From contig NZ_JACBNX010000010.1 in assembly GCF_013403875.1 (NCBI RefSeq), positions 110,485 to 174,484 of the forward strand: a DNA stretch of 64,000 nt. The letters run 5' to 3'. Positions 27,239-35,512 of the stretch are shown here, piece after piece. A program made the translations under genes and the position numbers. The notes below the pieces were generated by a model. The model made no database searches. It was not told the DNA's origin and was given only the letters and a program-made list of their open reading frames with translations. Position 1 is the first letter of the stretch. Each line of letters starts with the position of its first letter. The stretch comes from Burkholderia guangdongensis. Its GTDB lineage: Bacteria; Pseudomonadota; Gammaproteobacteria; Burkholderiales; Burkholderiaceae.

Positions 27239-29524
27239 ATGACGTCCGACCGGCCCGCCGCTCCCCGCGCTCCCACCTCCGCCGACGACTGGCAGGACGA
27301 CGCGCCCTACGCATCCGGCGCGCCCGAGCACGATTTCGCGGTGCGCCGCGTGACGTTGATCGTGCTGCTGATCGCCGCGATCGTGCTGCCGTGCGCGTAC
27401 GTGTCGGTGATGGCGTACGACGATCTGCGCACGCGCGAAGCGGCCGCGAGCGACGTGACGATGCGCACCGTGCGCGTCGCCGAGGAGCACGCGCTGAAGG
27501 TATTCGACCTGAACGAGACGCTCGACGCACGCATCGTCGATCTCGTCCAGGATCTCGACGACGCCACCGTGCGCAACGACGAATCCGACATCCACGAAGC
27601 GCTCGATTCGATCGGCGGCGGCTATCCGCAGGTCGCCGCGATCTCGATCTTCGGCGCGAGCGGGGCGCTGCTCGCGAACAGCCTCTACTATCCCGTGCCG
27701 TACGCATCGATCGCGAATCGCGACGATTTCGTCGGCATTCGCGACGGCAAGGTGATCGAGCACATCTCGCGGCTGATGCCGGGGCCGCAGCGCCTTGCGA
27801 GCACGCCCGTGTTCAATACCGGCGTCGCGCGGCGGCACAGCGACGGCTCGTTCGCGGGAATGGTGTCGGTCGCGCTGAAGGCATCGTACTTCAATGCGTT
27901 CTACCGCGACCTGCTCGGCGGCTCGAAGACGCCGATGACGATGGCGCTCACGCGCGCCGACGGCGCGGTGCTCGCGTCATACCCGCCAACGCCGTCCGCC
28001 GCGCTCGGCGCGGCCACCGGCGCGGCGCGCGGCGCCGCGCAGGCCGAGCGCTCGCCGTTCGGCACGCCGGCGAGCGACGCGCACGCCGGCATCGTGCGCG
28101 CCAGCCACGGCTCGGACAGCGAGATCGTCGCGTATCGGCAGGTCGGCAGCTATCCGGTCTACGTGTCGTGCGCGTATCCGACGTCCGCGATCTGGCACGA
28201 CTGGTACGAGCACCTGAGCGTGCTGTTCGTGTCGATGTTCGCGCCGTCGGTCGTGCTCTGGTGCGTGATCTGGCTGTCGCTGAAGCGGCTCGCGACCGAG
28301 GAGGAAGCGTGGGATCGTTGGCAGGCCGAAGCATCGATGCGCCGCTCGATCGAATCCGCGTACCGGCAGTCGCGCAAGATGCAGGCGCTCGGTACGCTGG
28401 TCGGCAGCGTCGCGCACGACTTCAACAACCTGCTGATGATCATCTCGAGCAACGTGCAGCTGATGCGTCGCCGCGGCGGCGCGCATCTGGACGGGGAGCT
28501 CGCCGCGATCGAGCGCGCGCTGAAGAACGGCCAGTCGCTGACGCGCCAGTTGCTCGGCGTCGCGCGCAAGCAGCCGCTGCGCAGCGAAACGATCGACGTC
28601 ACGCAATGGCTCGGCACGTGCCGCGAGTTGCTGAAGACGTCGCTGGGGCTGAAGTCGTCGCTCTCCGTCGACATCCAGCCCGGGCTGTGGCCGATCCGCG
28701 TCGACGTCGCCGAGCTCGAGCTCGCGGTGATCAATCTCGCGGTCAACGCACGCGACGCGATGCCGGCGGGCGGCCGCTTCACGGTCAGCGCGCGCAACAT
28801 GACGTTCCGTCGCGAGGACGGTTTTCCGCTGACCGGCGATTTCGCGCAGATCGCGTTCGACGACACCGGCTCGGGAATGGCGCCCGACGTGCTCTCGCGC
28901 GCGTTCGAGCCGCTGTTCACGACGAAGGCGAAAGGGATGGGCACCGGGCTCGGGCTGCCACAGGTGTTCGCGTTCTGCGAGCGCTCGGGCGGGCTCGCGA
29001 CGATCGACAGCGCGGTCGGCGCGGGCACGTCGGTGCGGCTCTATCTGCCGCGCGCGAACGCGAACGATGCACCGGAGCGTCCGGCGCACCCGGCGCTCAC
29101 CGCCGCGCCGGCGGCGAGCGATGCGCCAGCGGCCGACGGGCTGCACGTGCTGCTCGTCGAGGACAACGACGAAGTCGCCGCCGGCACCGAGGCGCTGCTC
29201 GGACTGCTCGGTCATCGCGTGACCTACGCGGCGAACGCCGACGACGCGCTGCAGCTGATCGACGAAACGTCCGCCGGCGGCGACTTCGATCTCGTGATCT
29301 CGGACATCCACATGCCGGGACGGCTGAACGGCATCGATCTCGCCGAAGCGCTCGAGCGGCGGCCGCAGCGGCTTCCGGTGATTCTCGTGACGGGCTATGC
29401 GGAGGAGCTCGACCGCACGCGCGGCGTCAACGTGCGCGTGCTGTCGAAGCCATTCGATATCGCGCTGCTCGACGATATCCTGCGCGGCATTCACGACGCG
29501 CGCGATGCCCGCGCCGCGCGGTAG
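27239..29524 (+). CDS. Hybrid sensor histidine kinase/response regulator
   Basis: A 761-aa inner-membrane hybrid kinase. TM1 is at about residues 38-60 (VTLIVLLIAAIVLPCAYVSV), a periplasmic Cache-like sensor at about 62-315, and TM2 at about 325-345. The phospho-acceptor block VAHDFNNLLMIISS has its His near 392. The ATPase domain has the N-box INLAVNARDAMPAGG, G1 FDDTGSGM and G2 GTGLGLPQVFAF. A C-terminal receiver (about 635-755) has LLVEDND, phospho-Asp in VISDIHMP (about 689), and Lys in LSKPFD. The DFNNLL-type H-box belongs to the HisKA class common in hybrid kinases. No response regulator gene is adjacent; output may be through phosphotransfer or auto-attenuation. Confidence 0.9.
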   Translation: MTSDRPAAPRAPTSADDWQDDAPYASGAPEHDFAVRRVTLIVLLIAAIVLPCAYVSVMAYDDLRTREAAASDVTMRTVRVAEEHALKVFDLNETLDARIVDLVQDLDDATVRNDESDIHEALDSIGGGYPQVAAISIFGASGALLANSLYYPVPYASIANRDDFVGIRDGKVIEHISRLMPGPQRLASTPVFNTGVARRHSDGSFAGMVSVALKASYFNAFYRDLLGGSKTPMTMALTRADGAVLASYPPTPSAALGAATGAARGAAQAERSPFGTPASDAHAGIVRASHGSDSEIVAYRQVGSYPVYVSCAYPTSAIWHDWYEHLSVLFVSMFAPSVVLWCVIWLSLKRLATEEEAWDRWQAEASMRRSIESAYRQSRKMQALGTLVGSVAHDFNNLLMIISSNVQLMRRRGGAHLDGELAAIERALKNGQSLTRQLLGVARKQPLRSETIDVTQWLGTCRELLKTSLGLKSSLSVDIQPGLWPIRVDVAELELAVINLAVNARDAMPAGGRFTVSARNMTFRREDGFPLTGDFAQIAFDDTGSGMAPDVLSRAFEPLFTTKAKGMGTGLGLPQVFAFCERSGGLATIDSAVGAGTSVRLYLPRANANDAPERPAHPALTAAPAASDAPAADGLHVLLVEDNDEVAAGTEALLGLLGHRVTYAANADDALQLIDETSAGGDFDLVISDIHMPGRLNGIDLAEALERRPQRLPVILVTGYAEELDRTRGVNVRVLSKPFDIALLDDILRGIHDARDARAAR

Positions 29525-29546
29525 CGCAGTTTCAGCGCTTGGGCGT

Positions 29547-30101
29547 TCAGGCCGCCTCGTACTGGCGTACCCATCCGGCGAAGCGATCGACGAAACCCTG
29601 CAGGAACTTGCGCGTATCGTCGCTGACGATGTTGCCCTGCGCGTCGATGCGCGACGCGTCGTGCTTGATGAACATCTCGGGCTGCCCAAGCAGACTCACG
29701 TCGAGATACGCGAGCACGTTGCGCAGATGCTGCTGCGCGAGCGCGGTGCCGGTCGCGCCCGGCGACGTGCCGAGCACCGCGCCCGGCTTGCGCGCCCACG
29801 AGTTGGTGCCCCACGGACGCGAGCCCCAGTCGAGCGCGTTCTTCAGCACGCCCGGCATCGAGCGGTTGTATTCGGGCGTGACGAACAGCAATGCGTCGGC
29901 CGCCTCGATCGACTGTTTGAAACGCTTCGCGACGTCGGGAAAGTCCGCGTCGTAATCCTGGCTGTACAGCGGCAGCGAGCCGATATCGAGGAACTCGAAC
30001 GAAAAGTCCGCCGGCGCCAGCGAGATCACCGCGTGCGCGAGCGCGCGGTTGAACGATTCGCGCCGCAGGCTGCCCACGACGACCGCAATGCGATGTGCCA
30101 T
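29547..30101 (-). CDS. NADPH-dependent FMN reductase (ChrR/YieF-like)
   Basis: A 184-aa flavodoxin-like FMN reductase. The FMN phosphate loop is VVVGSLRRESFNRALAHA (residues 8-25) and the isoalloxazine/tetramer contact is TPEYNRSMPGVLKNALDW. These quinone/chromate reductases protect against oxidative stress. ATG 30101 has a good site (GGAG 7 nt upstream). It is convergent with the hybrid kinase (22-nt gap) and divergent from the sigma factor across a gap containing DnaA-box-like sequences. Confidence 0.9.
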   Translation of the reverse strand: MAHRIAVVVGSLRRESFNRALAHAVISLAPADFSFEFLDIGSLPLYSQDYDADFPDVAKRFKQSIEAADALLFVTPEYNRSMPGVLKNALDWGSRPWGTNSWARKPGAVLGTSPGATGTALAQQHLRNVLAYLDVSLLGQPEMFIKHDASRIDAQGNIVSDDTRKFLQGFVDRFAGWVRQYEAA

Positions 30102-30452
30102 GAATTTCTCCTTCCGGTGGTGAGGAATCGAAGCGATTGATTCGGGATAGTCAGTAAAGGTCTGTTTATAGGCAGGCCAGCCCGCGAGCCGCCCGGCGGG
30201 GCCGCGCGACAGACTTTCCACAAAGTTTTCCACAGAATTTGTGGATAAGTCTGTCGATTCGCCGCGCCGTTACAGATTGGCCGTCCGGCCGTATGCCGTT
30301 CGCGCGATGTGCGTATCGGCAAGCATAGCGCAGGCGGCCGCGCGTGTTGATGTCATTCGGGACGGAACGTGCGTTGCGGGCGCGCGCGTTGCCCAGTAAG
30401 CTGCTCGCACCGGCCGCGGGCGACGTCGCGACCGGCGCCACTCGAGACCTTC
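30102..30452. other. Intergenic region with DnaA-box-like cluster
   Basis: A 351-base gap between the divergent FMN reductase and ECF sigma genes. Besides the DnaA-box-like cluster listed separately it shows a TGTTTATAGG-type AT-rich patch near 30162. The sigma gene promoter must be here but was not identified. Confidence 0.5.
30214..30248. promoter_or_regulatory. Cluster of DnaA-box-like 9-mers
   Basis: Three 9-mers fall within 35 bp: CTTTCCACA (30214-30222), TTTTCCACA (30226-30234), and on the opposite strand a perfect TTATCCACA (30240-30248). The last two face each other as an inverted pair. TTATCCACA is the consensus DnaA box. The site is outside the main origin, about 5 kb from the start of the iterons. 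Confidence 0.6.
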
Positions 30453-31064
30453 ATGCCGATCCAGCCTTCGCACGCCGCATACGACGACCCGGCCTATCTC
30501 GCACAATTGCGGCGCGACCTGCTGCGCTTCGCGCGCCTGCAACTACGTGACACTGACGCGGCGGAGGACGCGGTGCAGGAAGCGCTGGCCGCCGCATGGA
30601 CGCATTCGAGCGATTTCGCGGGGTTGTCCGCCCACAAGACCTGGGTGTTCGGCATCCTGCGCAACAAGCTGATCGACAGTCTGCGCGTACGGCAGCGCAT
30701 GGTCAGCCTGTCGGCGCTCGATGCCGAGCTCGACGGCGAATCGGCGCTCGACCGTGAACTGTTCAAGGACAACGGTCACTGGACGCCCTACGCGAAACCG
30801 CGCCCATGGCCGCAGCCGGAGACGCTGCTTCAGCAGCAGCAATTCTGGACGCTGTTCGAGATGTGCCTGAACCATCTGCCGGAGCAGATCGGACGCGTGT
30901 TCATGATGCGCGAGTTTCTCGATTTCGAGATCGCCGACATTTGCACGGAATTGACGCTGACGACGAATCATTGCAGCGTGCTGCTGTATCGCGCGCGTAC
31001 GCGCTTGCGCACGTGCCTGACCGAGAAGGGGCTGACGAGCGACGATGGGACTGGGGAAATGTAA
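30453..31064 (+). CDS. ECF-type RNA polymerase sigma factor
   Basis: A 203-aa sigma-70 family factor with region 2 (LRRDLLRFARLQLRDTDAAE and VQEALAAAWTH; KTWVFGILRNKLIDSLR, which binds the -10 and core polymerase) and region 4 (LNHLPEQIGRVFMMREFLDF and EIADICTELTLTTNHCSVLL, which binds the -35). A long linker with WTPYAKPRPWPQPET separates them, a mark of a distinct ECF subgroup. ATG 30453 is used. It overlaps by 20 nt a small zinc-finger gene that probably encodes its anti-sigma factor. The signal is unknown. Confidence 0.88.
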   Translation: MPIQPSHAAYDDPAYLAQLRRDLLRFARLQLRDTDAAEDAVQEALAAAWTHSSDFAGLSAHKTWVFGILRNKLIDSLRVRQRMVSLSALDAELDGESALDRELFKDNGHWTPYAKPRPWPQPETLLQQQQFWTLFEMCLNHLPEQIGRVFMMREFLDFEIADICTELTLTTNHCSVLLYRARTRLRTCLTEKGLTSDDGTGEM

Positions 31065-31251
31065 GGACGTGACGCGCCTGCTGTCGGATGCGCTCGATCG
31101 CGCGTTGACGCTGAACGAGCGGGTGCGCGTGCGCATCCATCTGCCGGCTTGCGGCGGGTGCCGAGAATATCGCAAGCAGATTGCGCTGTTGCGTGATGCG
31201 GCGAAGGTTGCGGGCGGGGGAGAAACCGGGCGGGACGACGCGCAGGAGTGA
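31045..31251 (+). CDS. Small zinc-finger anti-sigma factor (zf-HC2)
   Basis: A 68-aa protein with a putative zinc-binding anti-sigma pattern: C6 in KCKDVTRLLSDALD, then H-L-P-A-C-G-G-C (about residues 32-39). This is the H-x3-C-x2-C core of zf-HC2 anti-sigma factors. It has no membrane segment, so it should act in the cytoplasm, possibly redox-controlled as in ZAS proteins. The start overlaps the sigma gene by 20 nt, which indicates translational coupling and a fixed stoichiometry. Confidence 0.78.
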   Translation: MGLGKCKDVTRLLSDALDRALTLNERVRVRIHLPACGGCREYRKQIALLRDAAKVAGGGETGRDDAQE

Positions 31252-31316
31252 GGCCGCCGGAGGGCTGTCTGGACGAATTGCACCCTCCGGGATTCGAAGA
31301 ATCAGAAATATAAAAT

Positions 31317-31673
31317 TTATTCGAACAATTCCTTTATGTCTTCCGGCGGACGGCCGATGATGGCCCTGTCGTTATAGACGACGATCGGCCGCTGCAGCAG
31401 GATCGGATGCGTGGCGATCGCTTCATAGGCTTCGGCATCGGTCAAATCGGCGCGGCCGAGATCGAGCGTCTTGTAGGGTTCTTCGTTGTCGCGAAGCATG
31501 TCGCGGACCGGACGACTCAACTGACGATGAAGCGTTTGCAACTGCTCGACCGTCGGCGGCGTTTTCAGATATTCGACGATGGTGACCGGCGCGCCGCTTT
31601 GGTTGAGCGTTTCGAGAAGCGCCAGCGTTTCACGCGACTTGGAGCAACGGGGATTGTGATAAATCGTGATCAT
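31317..31673 (-). CDS. arsC: Arsenate reductase, glutaredoxin-dependent (ArsC family)
   Basis: A 118-aa thioredoxin-fold reductase. The active Cys is in NPRCSKSRETLALL (C10), and the arsenate-binding Arg-rich stretch is RPIVVYNDRAIIGRPPEDI. Length and motifs fit ArsC/YfgD-type proteins; no ars operon genes are nearby, so an unrelated redox role is possible. ATG 31673 (MITIYHNPRCSK) is used rather than the in-frame ATG 31700. Its upstream region is the start of the centromere-like segment. Confidence 0.87.
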   Translation of the reverse strand: MITIYHNPRCSKSRETLALLETLNQSGAPVTIVEYLKTPPTVEQLQTLHRQLSRPVRDMLRDNEEPYKTLDLGRADLTDAEAYEAIATHPILLQRPIVVYNDRAIIGRPPEDIKELFE

Positions 31674-31886
31674 CGTTCGACCTTGGACTGATGGGGCCAC
31701 GTATTGTAGCGATTCCGCGAGCTCGGCCGATCGAGTTGCGTGACAGGTCTATGGAGGCGGGTGAAAAACGTGACCTCGGTACGAAGTTGACGAAAGGAAC
31801 GGACTGGCCGGCTGGCTAACCATCGGCTCTGTGGCGACAGTCGTTTGTCTGCGAGCGGTGTCGGATTGGATCGGCCGGCCGCCAAC

Positions 31887-31900
31887 TTTATGCGCATAAA
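31887..31900. promoter_or_regulatory. parS palindrome 1
   Basis: Perfect palindrome TTTATGCGCATAAA, flanked by C on each side. Putative ParB-binding centromere site, about 440 bp upstream of parA. Confidence 0.85.
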
Positions 31901-32032
31901 CCTCGCGTTGAGTTGCCGCCCTCGTGATGCGCTGTTGAAACGCTCGAGGTTTGGCACGTCCGGCACTCCCGAGCAACCTCTGGTGACGACCCATTCTTGC
32001 TACCGCTGATCCAGCACCTTGAGCGCGGGCTC

Positions 32033-32046
32033 TTTATGCGCATAAA
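32033..32046. promoter_or_regulatory. parS palindrome 2
   Basis: Second perfect copy of TTTATGCGCATAAA, about 290 bp upstream of parA in non-coding DNA. Confidence 0.85.
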
Positions 32047-32223
32047 TCTCTCGGCGTGAGTTCGAGCCGTGCTCGCAATACTTATCCGAAGACGCACGTC
32101 ATTCGCCGGGAGCCCGGCGCGAGCCACTTTCTTGACCGAGTGAGACTCTCGCACGATGCATGCGCCCGAACGTCCGCAAGCGCACGAGCATGTCTCCGCA
32201 GCGCGGCATCATCACATCGCCGG

Positions 32224-32237
32224 TTTATGCGCATAAA
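32224..32237. promoter_or_regulatory. parS palindrome 3
   Basis: Third perfect copy of TTTATGCGCATAAA, about 100 bp upstream of parA and 46 bp before its promoter, so ParB bound here could influence parAB transcription. Confidence 0.85.
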
Positions 32238-32252
32238 GAGGTCGGCCAAATG

Positions 32253-32269
32253 GCTAACACGTAGTTAGC
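32253..32269. promoter_or_regulatory. Inverted repeat upstream of parA promoter (candidate operator)
   Basis: GCTAAC-ACGTA-GTTAGC, a perfect 6-bp inverted repeat with a 5-bp spacer, ends 14 bp before the -35 of the parA promoter. The small ParA here has no DNA-binding domain, so the repressor would be ParB or the nearby KfrA-like protein. Confidence 0.5.
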
Positions 32270-32283
32270 GAACAACAAATTCA

Positions 32284-32311
32284 TTGAAATATAAATATCG
32301 TCCTGTAGAAT
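32284..32311 (+). promoter_or_regulatory. parAB promoter
   Basis: TTGAAA (32284-32289), 16-bp spacer, TAGAAT (32306-32311), a near-consensus sigma-70 promoter in AT-rich DNA 28 nt before the TTG start of parA. Confidence 0.65.
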
Positions 32312-32338
32312 TCCAACGACCCAAAACAGGAGTGAAAA

Positions 32339-33001
32339 TTGGCAGCGGAAATCATTGCAGTCACTCAACAAAAGGGCGGAGTCGGCAAAAGCACGATCGC
32401 CATGCATCTTGGCGCGGCTTTTCACGAAAAAGGAAAGCGTGTCCTCGTCGTCGATGCCGATGGTCAGAACACGCTGATACATTGGTCGAGCGCATCGGGC
32501 GATAGCGAAACGGGGATTCCATTCCCCGTCGTCAATCTCGCGGAAGCCGGCGGCCAGATCCATCGCGAAATCAAGAAGTTCATCAACGACTACGACATCA
32601 TCGTTGTAGATTGCCCGCCGTCGATCACGGAAAAGGTTTCGGGCGTCGTCCTGCTGGCCGCATCGATTGCCGTTATCCCGACGTCGTCGTCTCCGGCCGA
32701 TTACTGGTCGAGCGTCGGTCTCGTCAAACTGATCCAGCAAGCCCAGGTCATGAACGAAGATCTGCGCGCCGTGTTCCTGCTCAACAAGACCGAAGAGAAG
32801 CGTATGTTGACCCGCGAACTGAAGCGGGCGCTCGAAGAACTCGGCTTCCCGTTACTGAAGACGCAAATTCCGACGCGCGAAGCGTATAAGCAGGCGATGG
32901 CGCTCGGTCAAACCGTGCTGCAGATGAACGATCGCGGTGCGAAGCTCGCGGCGACGGAAATTCGCGCATGCGCCGACGAGATCGTCGCGCTGCTGCCCTG
33001 A
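32339..33001 (+). CDS. parA: ParA chromosome-partitioning ATPase
   Basis: A 220-aa ParA/MinD-type ATPase. The deviant Walker A is KGGVGKST (residues 12-19, with the signature Lys13-equivalent before GG), followed by VLVVDADGQNT (Walker A') and IIVVDCPPS (Walker B). It is a short ParA without an N-terminal helix-turn-helix (type Ib-like), so it probably does not repress its own promoter. TTG 32339 has AGGAG 7 nt upstream; no ATG fits. It is followed after 23 nt by parB, with a parS site in the gap. It moves the replicon through ATP-dependent binding to the nucleoid. Confidence 0.95.
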   Translation: MAAEIIAVTQQKGGVGKSTIAMHLGAAFHEKGKRVLVVDADGQNTLIHWSSASGDSETGIPFPVVNLAEAGGQIHREIKKFINDYDIIVVDCPPSITEKVSGVVLLAASIAVIPTSSSPADYWSSVGLVKLIQQAQVMNEDLRAVFLLNKTEEKRMLTRELKRALEELGFPLLKTQIPTREAYKQAMALGQTVLQMNDRGAKLAATEIRACADEIVALLP

Positions 33002-33002
33002 C

Positions 33003-33016
33003 TTTATGCGCATAAA
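33003..33016. promoter_or_regulatory. parS palindrome 4, inside the parA-parB gap
   Basis: Fourth perfect TTTATGCGCATAAA, starting one base after the parA stop and ending 8 nt before the parB ATG. It abuts the parB ribosome site (AAAGGAC), so ParB binding here could limit its own expression. Confidence 0.85.
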
Positions 33017-33024
33017 GGACTCCC

Positions 33025-34095
33025 ATGAAACCCTCCCAATTCGCCAAAGGATTCCAGGCGCGGCCGGACACGACGACGAGCGAGAAACGCACCGCACTCG
33101 ACCGGCTCAATGCGATCGACGGTCTCGTCAAAGCGGACGCTTCGTCTCCCGTCGCTGCCAAAGCCCCTAAAAAGGAAGGGCCGGCCCCGGTCGCCGACAA
33201 CGTCGCCAACAACGCCATCGACGCCCCGGCCGATGAATCGCCACAATACCGTGCGTGGCGCCTCGAGAATCGCTACGCGCCGGGCCAAGTCATCGAGCTG
33301 GCACTGAAGGCCATCAAGCCGAGCCCGTTCAACCCGCGGCACTTCTATCTGAAATCGTCGATCGCCGAATTGGCCGTCAATCTCGCGAAGCAGGGCCAGC
33401 AGCAGGCGATTCATGTGATTCCCGACTACGAGCATCCCGGCTCGTATTTCGTCAGCGACGGCGGTCGACGTGTTCGCGCACTGAAGGAAGCGAACAAGGA
33501 AACGGTCAAGGCGATCGTCATCGATTTACCGATCGGCATTCAGAGCTACAAGCTCGGCTACGACCTGAACGTTCAGCGCGACTCCCAAACCGTCTTCGAC
33601 AACGCGATCGTCTGGCGACGCTTCCTCGACGAGCGATATTTCCAGAGCCAGAAGGAACTGGCTGAGCAACTCGGCATCGACGAATCGACAGTCGCCGTGG
33701 CGCTGTCGATCGGCAAGCTGCCCGAAGCGATCATGCAGGAAATGGTTGCGCGCCCCGACCGGTTCGGCTCGAACATGGCTTATCAGGTCGGCCGCTATCA
33801 CAATGCTCGTGGCACCGACGCGACGCTGCGCCTCATCAACAAAATCGTCTCGGATGATCTGAGCACGCGGCAGGTCGCCGATATCGTGAAGGGCAGGGCC
33901 GCCGCTCAGGAAAACGCCAAGCCCGCGAGCCGCCAGCGATACGCGCAGCGTCTCGAAATCAAGCTCGACGGCGTCTCGATCGGTGATCTGAAATCGTACG
34001 GCGACGATCGCATCGAACTGCGTCTGCGCGGACTTCCGAAGGAAAAGCGCGACGCACTGCTCGAGCAACTCGAACGGATGTTGGCGTCGGACTGA
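33025..34095 (+). CDS. parB: ParB centromere-binding CTPase
   Basis: A 356-aa ParB/Spo0J protein. A basic, disordered N-terminus (about 1-90) is followed by the CTP-binding domain (KPSPFNPRHFYLKSSIAELA; box II-like YFVSDGGRRVRALKEANKET), the central helix-turn-helix (QKELAEQLGIDESTVAVALS, about residues 210-230), and a C-terminal dimerisation region. The classic GERR motif reads GGRR. It should recognise the TTTATGCGCATAAA sites. It is co-transcribed with parA and convergent with the initiator gene. Confidence 0.93.
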   Translation: MKPSQFAKGFQARPDTTTSEKRTALDRLNAIDGLVKADASSPVAAKAPKKEGPAPVADNVANNAIDAPADESPQYRAWRLENRYAPGQVIELALKAIKPSPFNPRHFYLKSSIAELAVNLAKQGQQQAIHVIPDYEHPGSYFVSDGGRRVRALKEANKETVKAIVIDLPIGIQSYKLGYDLNVQRDSQTVFDNAIVWRRFLDERYFQSQKELAEQLGIDESTVAVALSIGKLPEAIMQEMVARPDRFGSNMAYQVGRYHNARGTDATLRLINKIVSDDLSTRQVADIVKGRAAAQENAKPASRQRYAQRLEIKLDGVSIGDLKSYGDDRIELRLRGLPKEKRDALLEQLERMLASD

Positions 34096-34138
34096 TGGAA
34101 TGTGGCGGCCCCGCGTCGATGTCGGGGGCGCAGACAAA

Positions 34139-34160
34139 CCGGGCGGCTTATGCCGCCCGG
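34139..34160. terminator. Hairpin between convergent parB and the initiator gene
   Basis: CCGGGCGGC-TTAT-GCCGCCCGG, a perfect 9-bp stem with a 4-base loop. The loop contains the stop codon of the minus-strand initiator gene and lies 44 nt after the parB stop. T-runs are weak on both sides (TTTGT on the minus strand), so this is a possible bidirectional terminator only. Confidence 0.5.
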
Positions 34161-35512
34161 GATTGATTCAACGTGAAGGAGAGCAAATCGCCATCCGTCG
34201 GCGCGCCCCAGGTCTTCTGGGCCAGCCAGTCGAAAAAAGCCGTCTCGGCCAGTTTGGAATCGAGGCCGCGCTTATGCCAGTCGTCGCGCATATGCGAGCC
34301 CATCGACGGCAGCGCCTCCGATTCGAACGATTCGCGCGCGACTTCGCGCTCCGCATCGCCCTGTTCGTCGTATAGCGCCTTCGCCTCCTTGCGCCGGTAC
34401 GCCGCGTACTCGCTCAACAGGCGCGCCTTCAGATCGTCCGGCTGCACCGCCGCACCCTTCGCGGATAGGGTGCCGCTCGGCAACGCTTCGACCGTCTCCA
34501 CCGGCGGCGCATAACCCTTCTTCAGCGCATCCTTGAACAGCGCCGCGGCGCTGCGCACCGGCGGCAGCGACGTGCTGCGCATCCGCTGCTCCGTCATCTG
34601 CAGCGCCGCGCGAATGCGGTTCTCCTCGCTGTCGGCATACAGCGTCTGCGCTTCCTTCAACGGAATGCCGAGCTTCACCATCCGGTCGACCAGCGTGCTG
34701 TCGAACACGTTCGGATGCTCGTCGAGCGCGAGCATCGGCTGCTTGCGCTCGGACACGCGGAACTGAATCTCCGCGACACGCCGTCCTTCCCGATGCTCGA
34801 TCAGCTCGACGAAGATGTTGGTCACCGCGTTGACTTCCGCGATCGCAGGGCGCAGGTAATCGCGCTTGAAGTACTTGTACTCGCGCTTCGCCTCGTCGCC
34901 AGCCTCGGTATCGGGTGTGCCGGACAGAATCGGCCGCCACCACTCCCAAGGCTCGCGCATCGTCAGATGGCTCGGGTTCGTCAGGTAGCGCACGCAGATT
35001 TCGTACAGCGCAAGGCCGGCGCTGCTGCGCAACTGGCTCTGGAACTGCAGGCTCAGCCGCGCGTACTGCACCGGATCGAGCAGCTTTTTCTTGATCTTCG
35101 GCGCGAACGAGAACTCGACCCAGACGCGCCGCGTCGTCGGATCTTCGAGAATTTCGGCGTCGGCGATCAGCGTCGAGATCCCCCATTTGCGGCCCGGCTT
35201 CTGGCTCGACGTGCCGGTGCTCCATTCGACCTGCACCGACACCATGCGCCGCAGATGTTCCTTGACGAGCGCCGTGTCGTTCGAGTCGAACGCCGAGTTC
35301 GCAACGATGTCCGACAGCAGCGCGCGATAGGTGTCGCCCGAATCGTCGGCCTGCTGCGCCACGGCCAGCAGGACGTTGAACAGCTTGCGCGTGAGCAGGG
35401 TGATCTTGCCGCTTTTCGGCTGAATCGCGATCGCCTCGACGGCCTTACGCAATTCGGCCGAACTGGCACTCACCACATCCACATCGGTTTTCTTGGCGCG
35501 CTTCGTGGCCAT
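34148..35512 (-). CDS. repA: Replication initiator protein (Rep_3 type)
   Basis: A 454-aa initiator of the Rep_3/RepB superfamily with two winged-helix domains. LTRKLFNVLLAVAQQADDSG opens WH1 (about residues 38-57). WVEFSFAPKIKKKL and VQYARLSLQFQSQLRSSAGL and ALYEICVRYL link to WH2 (about 210-300: YKYFKRDYLRPAIAEVNAVT, IFVELIEHREGRRVAEIQF). The long C-terminal part is specific to secondary-chromosome initiators. ATG 35512 (MATKRAKKTDVDVV) is used. It faces the iteron array directly upstream, the expected binding site for the protein, and is convergent with parB. Confidence 0.85.
   Translation of the reverse strand: MATKRAKKTDVDVVSASSAELRKAVEAIAIQPKSGKITLLTRKLFNVLLAVAQQADDSGDTYRALLSDIVANSAFDSNDTALVKEHLRRMVSVQVEWSTGTSSQKPGRKWGISTLIADAEILEDPTTRRVWVEFSFAPKIKKKLLDPVQYARLSLQFQSQLRSSAGLALYEICVRYLTNPSHLTMREPWEWWRPILSGTPDTEAGDEAKREYKYFKRDYLRPAIAEVNAVTNIFVELIEHREGRRVAEIQFRVSERKQPMLALDEHPNVFDSTLVDRMVKLGIPLKEAQTLYADSEENRIRAALQMTEQRMRSTSLPPVRSAAALFKDALKKGYAPPVETVEALPSGTLSAKGAAVQPDDLKARLLSEYAAYRRKEAKALYDEQGDAEREVARESFESEALPSMGSHMRDDWHKRGLDSKLAETAFFDWLAQKTWGAPTDGDLLSFTLNQSRAA

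Larger units (their letters stand above)
31674..32338. other. Non-coding centromere-like region upstream of parA
   Basis: This 665-base gap has no convincing gene. It contains three perfect copies of the 14-bp palindrome TTTATGCGCATAAA (31887, 32033, 32224), a GCTAAC/GTTAGC inverted repeat and a good parA promoter, each listed separately. The palindromes are 146 and 191 bp apart. A fourth copy is between parA and parB. This is the expected layout of a ParB-binding centromere. Confidence 0.8.

Noticed and set aside
31257..31290. A terminator after the anti-sigma gene
   Set aside because: The CCGGAGGG/CCCTCCGG stem has an 18-base loop and no T-run.
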